Source of the DNA: Bacteroidales bacterium
Lineage (GTDB): Bacteria > Bacteroidota > Bacteroidia > Bacteroidales > UBA932
Assembly: GCA_017616475.1 (NCBI GenBank)
Contig: JAFZYD010000100.1
Coordinates: forward strand, 1-40,871
Length of the DNA stretch: 40,871 bases
Direction: 5' to 3'
Positions 1 through 8,347 of the stretch are shown in pieces; positions within the stretch are counted from its first letter, which is position 1, and the number at the start of each line of letters is the position of its first letter. A program made the translations under genes and the position numbers. Below the pieces are notes generated by a model. The model made no database searches, was not told the origin of the DNA, and saw only the letters and a program-made list of their open reading frames with translations.

Positions 1-1079
1 AGATAGACTGCGAGATGAGCTTCGTGGAGCAGGAAGATGTGCTGAACACCTTCGAAGGGATGATGCGCACCCTGTTCAAGAACGTGGTCAGCGTTGAAAT
101 CGCCAACCCCATCCCCCGCATCAGCTGGTACGACGCAATGGACCGCTACGGCAGCGACAAGCCCGATATCCGCTTCGGTATGGAAATAAGCGAGATAACC
201 TCCCTGGTGCAGGGAAACGGCTTTTCCGTGTTCGACAGCGTGCCTTACATAGGCGCCATTGCAGTGCCCGGCGCTGCGGAATATACCCGCAAGCAGCTGG
301 ACGAACTCACCGAGTGGGTAAAACGCCCTCAAGTGGGCGCCAAGGGGCTTGTTTACATTAAGCTGAACGGTGACGGCAGCATCAAGAGCTCCGTAGATAA
401 GTTCTATTCCCCCGAACAACTCAAGGCCGTGGCCGACAAGTGCGGCGCCGCCACCGGCGACCTGCTGCTGGTTCTTTGCGGCGAAAAGCGCAAGACGCAG
501 ACTATGCTGGGCGTGCTCCGTCTTGAAATGGGTAACCGCCTGGGCCTCCGCCGTCCCAACGAGTTCGCACCGCTGTGGGTTGTGGACTTCCCGCTGCTCG
601 AGTGGAGCGAGGAGGACGGCCGCTTCTATGCGATGCACCACCCCTTCACCGCCCCCAAACCGGAGCACGTGGAGTGGTTCTACAGCAATAAGAAAGAAGA
701 TTTGGAGCGCGTCTGCGCCAACGCCTACGACTTTGTACTCAACGGCAGCGAGCTGGGCGGCGGCAGCATCCGTATCCACCAGGCCGACGTGCAGCAGCGT
801 ATGTTCGAGGTGCTTGGCATAAGCAAAGAGGACGCTGAATACAAGTTTGGCTTCATCATCAACGCCTTCAAATTCGGCGCCCCGCCTCACGGAGGCCTGG
901 CGTTCGGCTTCGACCGCGTCTGCGCCCTGTTCGGCGGGCAGGAGACCATCCGCGACTTTATCGCTTTCCCCAAGAACAATATGGGCCGCGACGTAATGAT
1001 AGACTCCCCCAGCCGTATAGATCAGGTGCAGATGGACGAACTGTTCCTGGCCAGCACCGCGCCCGAACCCAAAGAATAA
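1..1079 (+). CDS. aspS: Aspartyl-tRNA synthetase, C-terminal part (5' end outside window)
   Basis: Charges tRNA-Asp with aspartate in the cytoplasm. The reading frame is open from base 3 at the left edge, so this is a partial gene; the visible 358 codons begin inside the class II catalytic core with [10 protein letters not shown]. The bacterial insertion (GAD) domain follows. The class II motif 3 region is clear near the 3' end ([15 protein letters not shown], about 895-940), followed by the RDFIAFPKN segment typical of bacterial AspRS. Stop TAA at 1077-1079 is followed directly by the mrp ATG at 1080, so the two genes are probably cotranscribed and translationally coupled. The bacterial-type insertion and the C-terminal signature leave little doubt. 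Whether the enzyme is discriminating or also charges tRNA-Asn cannot be judged without the N-terminal domain. Confidence 0.95.
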   Translation, partial: IDCEMSFVEQEDVLNTFEGMMRTLFKNVVSVEIANPIPRISWYDAMDRYGSDKPDIRFGMEISEITSLVQGNGFSVFDSVPYIGAIAVPGAAEYTRKQLDELTEWVKRPQVGAKGLVYIKLNGDGSIKSSVDKFYSPEQLKAVADKCGAATGDLLLVLCGEKRKTQTMLGVLRLEMGNRLGLRRPNEFAPLWVVDFPLLEWSEEDGRFYAMHHPFTAPKPEHVEWFYSNKKEDLERVCANAYDFVLNGSELGGGSIRIHQADVQQRMFEVLGISKEDAEYKFGFIINAFKFGAPPHGGLAFGFDRVCALFGGQETIRDFIAFPKNNMGRDVMIDSPSRIDQVQMDELFLASTAPEPKE

Positions 1080-2105
1080 ATGGAAAACCGCGTAAAAGAA
1101 CTGCTGGGCGAGGTTATGCACCCCGCCGAAGGGCGTGATATAGTCTCGCTGGGGATGGTGGAAAACCTCCACGCTTCGCCGGACGGGATAAAGTTCAACC
1201 TTGTGTTTAAGCGCAAGGACCCGCTCGCAGCCAGCATAAAGGCGGCATGCCGCGAACGCCTGGCCGCTGCATTTCCAGGAGTCAAGGTAGACATTCTGGA
1301 ACTGGTGCGCGCCACAGAAAAGCCAAAAAACGTCGCCGTCAATCCCGATTTGGAGAACCTGTCGCAGGTGGGCAGCGTAATTGCAGTGGCCAGCGGCAAG
1401 GGGGGCGTGGGTAAATCTATGGTGACGGTAAATCTGGCCGTAACCCTGGCCCGAAAGGGGTACAAAGTGGGCGTGGCGGACGCCGATATCTACGGCCCGT
1501 CCATCCCCAAGATGACCGGCACGGAGGGCGTGCAGCCCGAAGCCGAGATATACGGCGAAAAGCAGACTCTTATTCCGGTGGAAAAATATGGTGTCAGGTG
1601 GATGTCCATCGGCTACTTCGCGCGGCCGGAACAGGCCCTTATCTGGCGCGGCCCTATGGCCAGCAACGCCCTCAAACAGATGGTGTTGCAAGTGGCTTGG
1701 GGCGAACTGGACTATCTGTTGATAGACCTCCCGCCCGGCACCGGCGACATACAGATTTCTCTGGTGAACGATGTGCCGCTGGATGGCGTGTTTGTGGTGA
1801 CCACCCCGCAGGCGGTGGCGCTGGCCGACGTGGAAAAGAGCATCGATATGTTCCGCAACCCGCACGTGGACAAGCACATATTCGGCATTGTAGAAAATAT
1901 GGCGTGGTTCACGCCGGAGGAGTATCCGGACCATAAATATTACATTTTTGGCCGCGGCGGCGCAGAGAAACTGGCAGAGAAGTACAACCTGCCGCTGCTG
2001 GCGCAGATTCCGCTGGTGGCAGGCATAAGCAGCGACGGCGATTCGGGCACCCCCGCCGCCCTTCACGACGGCCCGGTATATGAGGCATTGCGCGACATCT
2101 TTTAA
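1080..2105 (+). CDS. mrp: Mrp/ApbC-family P-loop ATPase, Fe-S cluster carrier
   Basis: Mrp/NBP35-family ATPases bind and deliver iron-sulfur clusters in the cytoplasm. This 341-residue protein has an N-terminal DUF59/MIP18-like domain (about residues 1-80), a deviant Walker A motif GKGGVGKS at 106-113, and the LLIDLPPGTGD segment of the SIMIBI ATPase fold. The CxxC pair that normally holds the cluster between two subunits, usually just after the VENM segment, is absent; that position reads VENMAWFTPEEYPDHKYYIF. From memory this cysteine-less form is usual for Bacteroidetes homologues, so it is not a local defect. The start is the ATG that directly abuts the aspS stop. A separate DUF59 protein and SufS/SufE are encoded at 36.4-38.4 kb. 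Confidence 0.93.
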   Translation: MENRVKELLGEVMHPAEGRDIVSLGMVENLHASPDGIKFNLVFKRKDPLAASIKAACRERLAAAFPGVKVDILELVRATEKPKNVAVNPDLENLSQVGSVIAVASGKGGVGKSMVTVNLAVTLARKGYKVGVADADIYGPSIPKMTGTEGVQPEAEIYGEKQTLIPVEKYGVRWMSIGYFARPEQALIWRGPMASNALKQMVLQVAWGELDYLLIDLPPGTGDIQISLVNDVPLDGVFVVTTPQAVALADVEKSIDMFRNPHVDKHIFGIVENMAWFTPEEYPDHKYYIFGRGGAEKLAEKYNLPLLAQIPLVAGISSDGDSGTPAALHDGPVYEALRDIF

Positions 2106-2112
2106 AAGAGGT

Positions 2113-2140
2113 GTCATCCCGAGCGAAGTCGAGGAATCTC
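2113..2140 (+). repeat. Single arm of the GCGAAGTCGAGG palindromic repeat family
   Basis: The 28-nt segment begins GTCATCCCGAGCGAAGTCG and ends AGGAATCTC. It matches the right arm of the element inside mnmG (33049-33076) at 27 of 28 positions (C versus T at the sixth base). No left arm is present here. It lies 7 nt after the mrp stop and just upstream of the tRNA-Gln promoter. Confidence 0.85.
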
Positions 2141-2148
2141 AATAATTT

Positions 2149-2179
2149 TTTGAAAATCCGGAGAATACTCCTATATTTG
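2149..2179 (+). promoter_or_regulatory. Promoter of tRNA-Gln
   Basis: Bacteroidetes sigma-A type promoter: -33 TTTG at 2149-2152, a 19-nt spacer, and -7 TATATTTG at 2172-2179. It ends 10 nt before the mature tRNA, so the transcript would start almost at the tRNA 5' end. Confidence 0.8.
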
Positions 2180-2189
2180 CACCCGCTAT

Positions 2190-2260
2190 TGAGATATGGT
2201 GTAATGGTAGCACTAGAGATTCTGGCTCTCTCGGTTCGGGTTCGAGTCCTGATATCTCAA
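2190..2260 (+). tRNA. tRNA-Gln (anticodon CUG)
   Basis: A 71-nt cloverleaf. Acceptor stem TGAGATA (2190-2196) pairs with TATCTCA (2253-2259) with discriminator A2260. The D arm is GTG/CAC. The anticodon stem AGAGA/TCTCT encloses loop TTCTGGC, giving anticodon CTG at 2222-2224, which reads CAG. The T arm has loop TTCGAGT. The weak U1-A72 pair is typical of bacterial tRNA-Gln. The 3' CCA is not encoded. It has its own promoter and terminator, so it appears to be a single-gene transcription unit. Confidence 0.96.
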
Positions 2261-2297
2261 CAACAAAAGGAGAGCTAAACGCTCTCCTTTTTTGTTG
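2261..2297 (+). terminator. Rho-independent terminator after tRNA-Gln
   Basis: The stem AAAGGAGAGC / GCTCTCCTTT encloses a 5-nt loop TAAAC and is followed by more T residues. It directly follows the tRNA. The outer CAACA/TGTTG bases extend the pairing, and the structure can also end rsmA transcription on the other strand. Confidence 0.88.
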
Positions 2298-2303
2298 CGA
2301 TGC

Positions 2304-3110
2304 TTATAGCATTTGGGTCAGTTTGATAAAGTCCTCGACCGACATTTGTTCGGGTCGGAGAGTTGCGTATTTCTCTAGTAGCGACGCGTTTGTGTCATTT
2401 CGACCAAAGCCGTCAGGCTGCGTGGAGAAATCTACGCCTATGGCCCGGAGGCTGTTGCGGAGGGTTTTGCGGCGCTGGTTGAAAGCGGCTTTGACAACCT
2501 GTTTGAACTTTGCCTCGTCGCACCCCAACTCTGTGCGGGAATTACGCCGCAACCGTATTACGGCCGATTTTACCTTGGGCGGCGGGGTGAATTCGTTCTC
2601 CCCGACCGTGAACAAATATTCTATATCGTACCAAGCCTGCAGCAGCACGGACAGTATGCCGTAGCTCTTGTTGCCGGGGCCCGACGCGAGCCGCTCCGCA
2701 ACCTCTTTCTGCAGCATCCCCACCACCTGCGGCACACTTTCGCGATAGTCCAGAATCTTGAAGAAAATCTGCGAGGAGATATTGTACGGGAAATTCCCTA
2801 TCACAGCAAACTCCCCCTCCGGGAATATTTTGCGCAGGTCAATCTTCAAAAAATCTGCGGCGTAGAGATTGGGCATAATTGCCGGCAGGTTCAACCTCAG
2901 GTAGGCGATGGACTCTTCGTCAATCTCTATTCCTTTGACACAAAGGTCTTTGCGTTCCAGCAGATGGCGTGTCAGGGCGCCCGTTCCGCACCCCACCTCC
3001 AGTGTGTTCAGCACGCCGCCGTCCACCACCAGCGCCTCCGCTATGCGTTGCGCTATAGCCTCGTTGTGCAAAAAATGCTGCCCCAAACTTTTTTTCGGTT
3101 TCACTTTCAT
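2304..3110 (-). CDS. rsmA: 16S rRNA dimethyladenosine transferase RsmA
   Basis: Dimethylates the two adjacent adenosines near the 3' end of 16S rRNA (A1518/A1519 in E. coli numbering), a late step of 30S assembly. The 268-residue length is normal for KsgA/RsmA. The N terminus has the family signature KKSLGQHFL, the SAM-binding motif EVGCGTGALT lies at 38-47, and the catalytic NFPY motif (N-[LIF]-P-Y) at 106-109. The C-terminal helical domain includes FNQRRKTLRN, a family hallmark. The gene diverges from mutS across 40 bp, and a -7 box ends only 4 nt before the start codon, suggesting a leaderless mRNA. Convergent with tRNA-Gln. Confidence 0.96.
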   Translation of the reverse strand: MKVKPKKSLGQHFLHNEAIAQRIAEALVVDGGVLNTLEVGCGTGALTRHLLERKDLCVKGIEIDEESIAYLRLNLPAIMPNLYAADFLKIDLRKIFPEGEFAVIGNFPYNISSQIFFKILDYRESVPQVVGMLQKEVAERLASGPGNKSYGILSVLLQAWYDIEYLFTVGENEFTPPPKVKSAVIRLRRNSRTELGCDEAKFKQVVKAAFNQRRKTLRNSLRAIGVDFSTQPDGFGRNDTNASLLEKYATLRPEQMSVEDFIKLTQML

Positions 3111-3114
3111 ATTA

Positions 3115-3122
3115 CAAAGATA
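3115..3122 (-). promoter_or_regulatory. -7 box of rsmA abutting the start codon
   Basis: TATCTTTG on the minus strand matches TAnnTTTG. Only 4 nt (TAAT) separate it from the ATG at 3110, so transcription would begin at or next to the first codon. No good -33 TTTG is visible. Confidence 0.55.
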
Positions 3123-3135
3123 AGGGAAATTTGGC

Positions 3136-3143
3136 TACATTTG
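3136..3143 (+). promoter_or_regulatory. -7 box of mutS next to the start codon
   Basis: TACATTTG matches TAnnTTTG and ends 7 nt before the mutS ATG at 3151. This leaves room for only a few leader bases. The -33 element is not evident. Confidence 0.5.
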
Positions 3144-3150
3144 TAAGACT

Positions 3151-5796
3151 ATGGCAACGGAGAAAAATACGCCCCTGATGCAGCAGTACTACGAAATAAA
3201 ATCGCAGTACCCGGACAGCATTTTGTTCTACCGCGTGGGCGATTTCTACGAGACTTTTGCAGACGACGCCGTTGTTGTGAGCAAGGTGCTGGGGCTGGTG
3301 CTCACCCGCAAAGCCTCGGGCGCCGGCAGCTACACCCAGCTGGCGGGCGTGCCGCATCACGCCATAGACATATATCTGCCAAAGATGGTGGCCGCGGGCT
3401 ACAAAGTGGCCATCTGCGACCAGCTGGAAGACCCCAAACTCACCAAGAAACTGGTTAAGCGCGGCGTCACGGAGCTCGTGACTCCTGGCGTAAATTACAA
3501 CGAAGCGCTGCTGGACGCCACCAAGAACAACTGGCTCTGCGCTCTCTATTTTGAGAAGGACCAGGCCGGCGCCGCCTTCCTGGACATCTCCACCGGCACT
3601 TTCCGCGTGGCACAGGGGCCTCTGGATTTCGTGGACCTGCTGCTGGCGGACTTCGCCCCCAAGGAGATTCTGCTCCAAAAGGGGTTCGAAGACGGCTTCA
3701 AGGCCCGCTTTGCAGACCGCGCCTTCATCACCCCGCTCGATGCCTGGGCCTTTGTATATTCCACAGCTTACCGCAAACTGCTCAATCAGTTCCAAACCGA
3801 CTCTCTCAAAGGGTTCGGGGTGGAGGATATGCCGCTGGCCATCACCGCCGCCGGCGCCGCAATGGCCTATCTGGACATCACCGAACACAAAGATATTTCG
3901 CACATCCGTTCGCTGGGACGCATAGACCGCGGCGAATTTATGTGGATAGACCGCTTTACTATGCGGTCCCTGGAAATCTTGCGCCCGCTTTCGGCCGGAG
4001 GCGCCTCTCTTATAGACATTATTGACACCTGCCGCTCCCCGATGGGCAGCCGCCGCCTGCGAGAATGGGTGGCGATGCCGCTCAAGGACGCTGCGGCAAT
4101 AAAGGCCCGCGGCGATGCTGTACAGGCGTTTTTTGAGGATGACGCCCTGTGCGAATCGGTGCGCGAGGCCATAGCCCAGGTGGGCGATTTGGAACGCATA
4201 GTATCCCGCGCCGCCGCCGGTAAAATTCTGCCGCGCGAAGTGCTGCAGCTGGGCCGCGGCCTGGAAATGATTGCCTCCATTATCGCCTCCGGCGCAAAAG
4301 TGCCTGCCATAAAGCATTACATTGGCCGCCTGAACGCCCTCGAGAATCTCTCCGGGCGCATATCGGCCACAATCAAGGCCGACACCGCCCAGCAAATTGG
4401 CAAAGGCGAGGTAATCTGCGCCGGCGTGGACAACCGGCTGGACGACTTCCGCAACATCCTGGGCCACAGCAAGCAGATTCTGCTGGACATCCAGCAGCGG
4501 GAGCGCGACGCCACAGGCATAGCATCGCTCAAGGTGAGCTACAACAACGTGTTCGGTTATTATCTGGAGGTGCGCAACACCTACAAAGACCTGGTGCCGG
4601 CGGACTGGATCCGCAAGCAGACGCTGGTGGGCGCCGAGCGCTACATCACCGCGGAACTCAAGGAGTACGAGGAGAAAATCCTGGTTGCACAGGATCAGAT
4701 TGTGGCCATCGAAAGTTCCATCTATGCCGATTTGGTGCGCCAGCTGCAGGCCAACATAGCCGCCATCCAGAGCAACGCCACCGCCGTAAGCGAGCTGGAC
4801 TGCCTGTCTTCGTTCGCCTTCACCGCCCATCGCTACGGCTACAACCGCCCCGTGGTGGACAATTCGCTGGACATCGACATTAAGCAGGGGCGCCACCCGG
4901 TTATCGAGGCGCTGTTGCCGGAGGGAGAAGAATACATTGCCAACGATGTGTTCCTGTCCAACGACAACCAGCAAATAATTATCCTCACCGGCCCGAATAT
5001 GGCCGGTAAATCGGCCTTGCTGCGGCAGACGGCGCTCATTGTGCTGCTGGCGCAGATTGGCAGCTACGTGCCTGCGGCGGGCGCCCGCATAGGCATCGTG
5101 GACAAACTTTTCACCCGCGTGGGCGCATCGGACAACATCTCCCGCGGTGAATCTACCTTTATGGTGGAAATGACCGAGAGCGCCACCATCCTCAACAACC
5201 TGTCGCAGCGTTCGCTGCTGCTGCTGGACGAAATTGGCCGCGGCACCAGCACCTACGACGGTATGTCAATTGCCTGGGCCATAGTGGAATACCTTCACGG
5301 CAGCCCGCTGGCGCCCAAAACCCTTTTCGCAACTCACTATCACGAACTCAACGAGATGGAGAACCTGCTGGAGCGGGTTCACAATTTCCACATCTCCACG
5401 CAGGAGGTAGACGGACACGTCATTTTCTTGCGCAAACTTTGCCCCGGCGGCGTTGCCAGCAGCTTTGGCATACACGTGGCCCGTATGGCCGGAATGCCGC
5501 AGGCGGTGCTGTCCGCCGCAGAGAACAAACTCCGCACGCTGGAGAGCAAGGACTCTTCTGCCGCGCCCGGCAGGGCCGCTGCGGCGCCGACTGCCGCGCA
5601 CAGCGCTTCCGGGCAGCCTATGCAGTTGTCGTTCTTCCAATTAGACGACCCGCTTTTGCTTGATATAAAGCACATTATAGAGAACATAGATATCAATTCC
5701 ATTTCCCCACTGAATGCTTTTGATACAATAAGACAAATCAAAAACAAATTAGCTGGAGGAAATTCGGATGGAAATCTTTCATCAAATCAAAAGTGA
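3151..5796 (+). CDS. mutS: DNA mismatch repair protein MutS
   Basis: Recognises base mismatches and small loops and recruits MutL. At 881 residues it has full MutS length. The mismatch-reading domain carries the Phe-X-Glu motif within GDFYETF (F32, E34). The core and clamp domains follow, then the ATPase with Walker A GPNMAGKS at 614-621 and Walker B LLLLDEIGRGTSTYDG with D693 and E694. A variable Ala-rich linker (about 800-825) precedes the C-terminal dimerisation helices. Transcribed divergently from rsmA with a very short leader. Its last 29 nt overlap the start of the permease gene. Confidence 0.97.
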   Translation: MATEKNTPLMQQYYEIKSQYPDSILFYRVGDFYETFADDAVVVSKVLGLVLTRKASGAGSYTQLAGVPHHAIDIYLPKMVAAGYKVAICDQLEDPKLTKKLVKRGVTELVTPGVNYNEALLDATKNNWLCALYFEKDQAGAAFLDISTGTFRVAQGPLDFVDLLLADFAPKEILLQKGFEDGFKARFADRAFITPLDAWAFVYSTAYRKLLNQFQTDSLKGFGVEDMPLAITAAGAAMAYLDITEHKDISHIRSLGRIDRGEFMWIDRFTMRSLEILRPLSAGGASLIDIIDTCRSPMGSRRLREWVAMPLKDAAAIKARGDAVQAFFEDDALCESVREAIAQVGDLERIVSRAAAGKILPREVLQLGRGLEMIASIIASGAKVPAIKHYIGRLNALENLSGRISATIKADTAQQIGKGEVICAGVDNRLDDFRNILGHSKQILLDIQQRERDATGIASLKVSYNNVFGYYLEVRNTYKDLVPADWIRKQTLVGAERYITAELKEYEEKILVAQDQIVAIESSIYADLVRQLQANIAAIQSNATAVSELDCLSSFAFTAHRYGYNRPVVDNSLDIDIKQGRHPVIEALLPEGEEYIANDVFLSNDNQQIIILTGPNMAGKSALLRQTALIVLLAQIGSYVPAAGARIGIVDKLFTRVGASDNISRGESTFMVEMTESATILNNLSQRSLLLLDEIGRGTSTYDGMSIAWAIVEYLHGSPLAPKTLFATHYHELNEMENLLERVHNFHISTQEVDGHVIFLRKLCPGGVASSFGIHVARMAGMPQAVLSAAENKLRTLESKDSSAAPGRAAAAPTAAHSASGQPMQLSFFQLDDPLLLDIKHIIENIDINSISPLNAFDTIRQIKNKLAGGNSDGNLSSNQK

Positions 5797-7072
5797 CGCG
5801 TTGCGCGCGTTTCTCTCCCTGTTCGGGGTGAGTGTCGGAATCTTTGTTGTTGTTGTTTCTTTCTCGCTGGTAGACGGCATTAAACGGGCCGTGGTTGCCG
5901 GCTTTGACCATTTTGGCAGCGATATGATTATGGTGGAGCGCTTCCCGGTTGTCAGCGACGGCGGCGACTGGACCCGCTACGCCTCCCGGCCCCAACCCTC
6001 CCGCGAAGACTTCCTCGCCCTTGTCGCTAATAATCGCCATCAGGCGATAGCGGAGCGCAAGATCGCAGCCCTCAACCGCTCCGGGTTGGCTTCGACGCCG
6101 AGCGCAGCCGCAGATGCTCGTCTTTCGAAGCAACCCTCCGCGACTGTTTCGGGCTGGATTTCGCTGGCGGGGAGTGCGGAGGTGGATGTTGCGTGCGGGG
6201 GGAAGACTATGCGGGGGTGCAAGTTGCTGGGGGTGAGCGGCGCCTGGCAGCATATGGTGTACGCTTCGGTGTGCGCTGGGCGCGACTTTTCGCTGGCGGA
6301 GCTGTCCGGCAGCGACGCCAAGGTGATTTTGGGCGCCAAAGTGGCGGAAGGGCTGTTCGGCAGCGGCGAACCCTGCGGCAGCAGCATACGCATCGGCGGC
6401 CGCAATATGACCGTGATTGGTGTGCTCTCGCTGGAGGGTAAGAACATCATCAACTTGTATGCGACCGACTACGCCCTGGTGGTGCCTTTTGCCGCGGCGG
6501 AACGCCTTGCGGGTGATGAGGAGCTGGAAACGATGACTGCCGTGGGGCCCGGCGCGGCCGGCCGGGATGCGGCTATGAGCGAAACCCGCCGCGTCCTGCG
6601 CGCCGCCCGCCGGCTGCCGCCGGCAAAGGAAGACAACTTTGCCCTCAACACAATGGAAGACCTAAGCCGGCAAACGGTGTCGCTCACATCCAAGATAACC
6701 GCCATAGGGCTTGTGATAGCGCTGTTTTCGCTGCTTATTGGGGGCTTCGGCATAGTGAATATTATGTTGGTATCGGTCAAAGAAAGAACCTACACAATAG
6801 GCCTTAAAAAGGCCCTGGGGGCGCGTCGCAGCCGCATACTGATGGAGTTTATGACAGAGGCGCTGCTGCTTTCTGTGTTAGGTGCCGGGCTTGGCCTGCT
6901 GCTGGCCGCCACCGTTGCTACGCTTATCCCGTCCGGCGTCATAACCGCAACAATAACTTCCAAACACATTGCGCTGGCCTTTGGCGTAGCTGTTGTCCTG
7001 GGCCTGGCCAGCGGCATAGCTCCAGCCTCGCAGGCCGCCAGCCTAAACCCCGTGGACGCGTTGCGCAAATAA
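5768..7072 (+). CDS. FtsX/MacB-type ABC transporter permease with in-frame repeat insertion
   Basis: A MacB/FtsX-family permease: one N-terminal membrane helix (about 13-33), a large periplasmic MacB_PCD-like domain, then three C-terminal helices and the family ending ASQAASLNPVDALRK. Such permeases work with a MacB/LolD-type ATPase in efflux or lipoprotein handling, but no ATPase gene is nearby. The start at 5768 lies inside the mutS 3' end and has an unusually good ribosome site for this phylum (GGAGG at 5755-5759, 8 nt upstream). At 434 residues it is slightly long; residues about 100-130 are encoded by the structured repeat at 6066-6156, between REDFLALVANN and VSGWISLAG, where I would expect related permeases to be continuous. 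The reading frame stays intact. Substrate unknown. Confidence 0.85.
   Translation: MEIFHQIKSDALRAFLSLFGVSVGIFVVVVSFSLVDGIKRAVVAGFDHFGSDMIMVERFPVVSDGGDWTRYASRPQPSREDFLALVANNRHQAIAERKIAALNRSGLASTPSAAADARLSKQPSATVSGWISLAGSAEVDVACGGKTMRGCKLLGVSGAWQHMVYASVCAGRDFSLAELSGSDAKVILGAKVAEGLFGSGEPCGSSIRIGGRNMTVIGVLSLEGKNIINLYATDYALVVPFAAAERLAGDEELETMTAVGPGAAGRDAAMSETRRVLRAARRLPPAKEDNFALNTMEDLSRQTVSLTSKITAIGLVIALFSLLIGGFGIVNIMLVSVKERTYTIGLKKALGARRSRILMEFMTEALLLSVLGAGLGLLLAATVATLIPSGVITATITSKHIALAFGVAVVLGLASGIAPASQAASLNPVDALRK
6066..6156 (+). repeat. Structured repeat element, copy A, in frame inside the permease gene
   Basis: 91 nt. The outer stem is 6066-6076 with 6146-6156 (9 of 11 pairs). The inner stem is 6083-6095 with 6125-6136, with one bulged G. 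The 29-nt inner loop can form a further CGAGC/GCTCG stem (6099-6103/6116-6120). It aligns with copy B at 24199-24291, sharing the run CAACCGCTCCGGGTTG and the distal AAGCAACCC. Several stem positions differ between copies but remain paired. In the permease frame it encodes AALNRSGLASTPSAA followed by ADARLSKQPSATVSG; the same frame of copy B reads AAINRSGL...RLAKQP. Confidence 0.8.
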
Positions 7073-7074
7073 AA

Positions 7075-7105
7075 AAGAAGGATGGCCCGCCGGGTCATCC
7101 TTCTT
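7075..7105. terminator. Bidirectional terminator between permease and OmpA genes
   Basis: AAGAAGGATG GCCCG pairs with CGGGT CATCCTTCTT as a long stem between two convergent genes. On the minus strand the hairpin runs into a T-rich tract, so it should stop ompA transcription; plus-strand function is likely but has a weaker T tract. Confidence 0.8.
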
Positions 7106-7126
7106 AATATAATGTTGGTTTAACGA

Positions 7127-8212
<1,086 letters not shown>

Positions 8213-8262
8213 TTAAATAATTTAAACGTTAGTGAATTCAATAAATGCACATTAGCGCTTTG

Positions 8263-8294
8263 CGAAGGTAAAAAAATTCTTGAAAACAAGCAAA
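8263..8294 (-). promoter_or_regulatory. Promoter of the OmpA gene
   Basis: Minus strand: -33 TTTG at 8294-8291, a 20-nt spacer, and -7 TACCTTCG at 8270-8263 (one mismatch to TAnnTTTG). It gives a leader of about 55 nt before the ATG at 8203. Confidence 0.6.
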
Positions 8295-8327
8295 AAAAAA
8301 TGGGGCAGCCAGATTGGCCGCCCCAAA
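8292..8327 (-). terminator. Rho-independent terminator of the large lipoprotein gene
   Basis: On the minus strand GGGGCGGCC, a 5-nt loop and GGCTGCCCC form a GC-rich stem followed by nine T residues (A run at 8292-8300 on the plus strand). It follows the lipoprotein stop at 8348 and touches the -33 region of the OmpA promoter. Confidence 0.92.
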
Positions 8328-8347
8328 TTTCTATTTAGATTATTCGA

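Noticed and set aside
2328..2345. GTCCTCGACCGACATTTG as another arm of the GCGAAGTCGAGG repeat
   Set aside because: Only the short TCCTCGAC core matches; it codes for the conserved rsmA C terminus.
3112..4974. 620-codon open frame on the minus strand opposite mutS
   Set aside because: Shadow of mutS codon bias; no motif or promoter, and mutS is certain.
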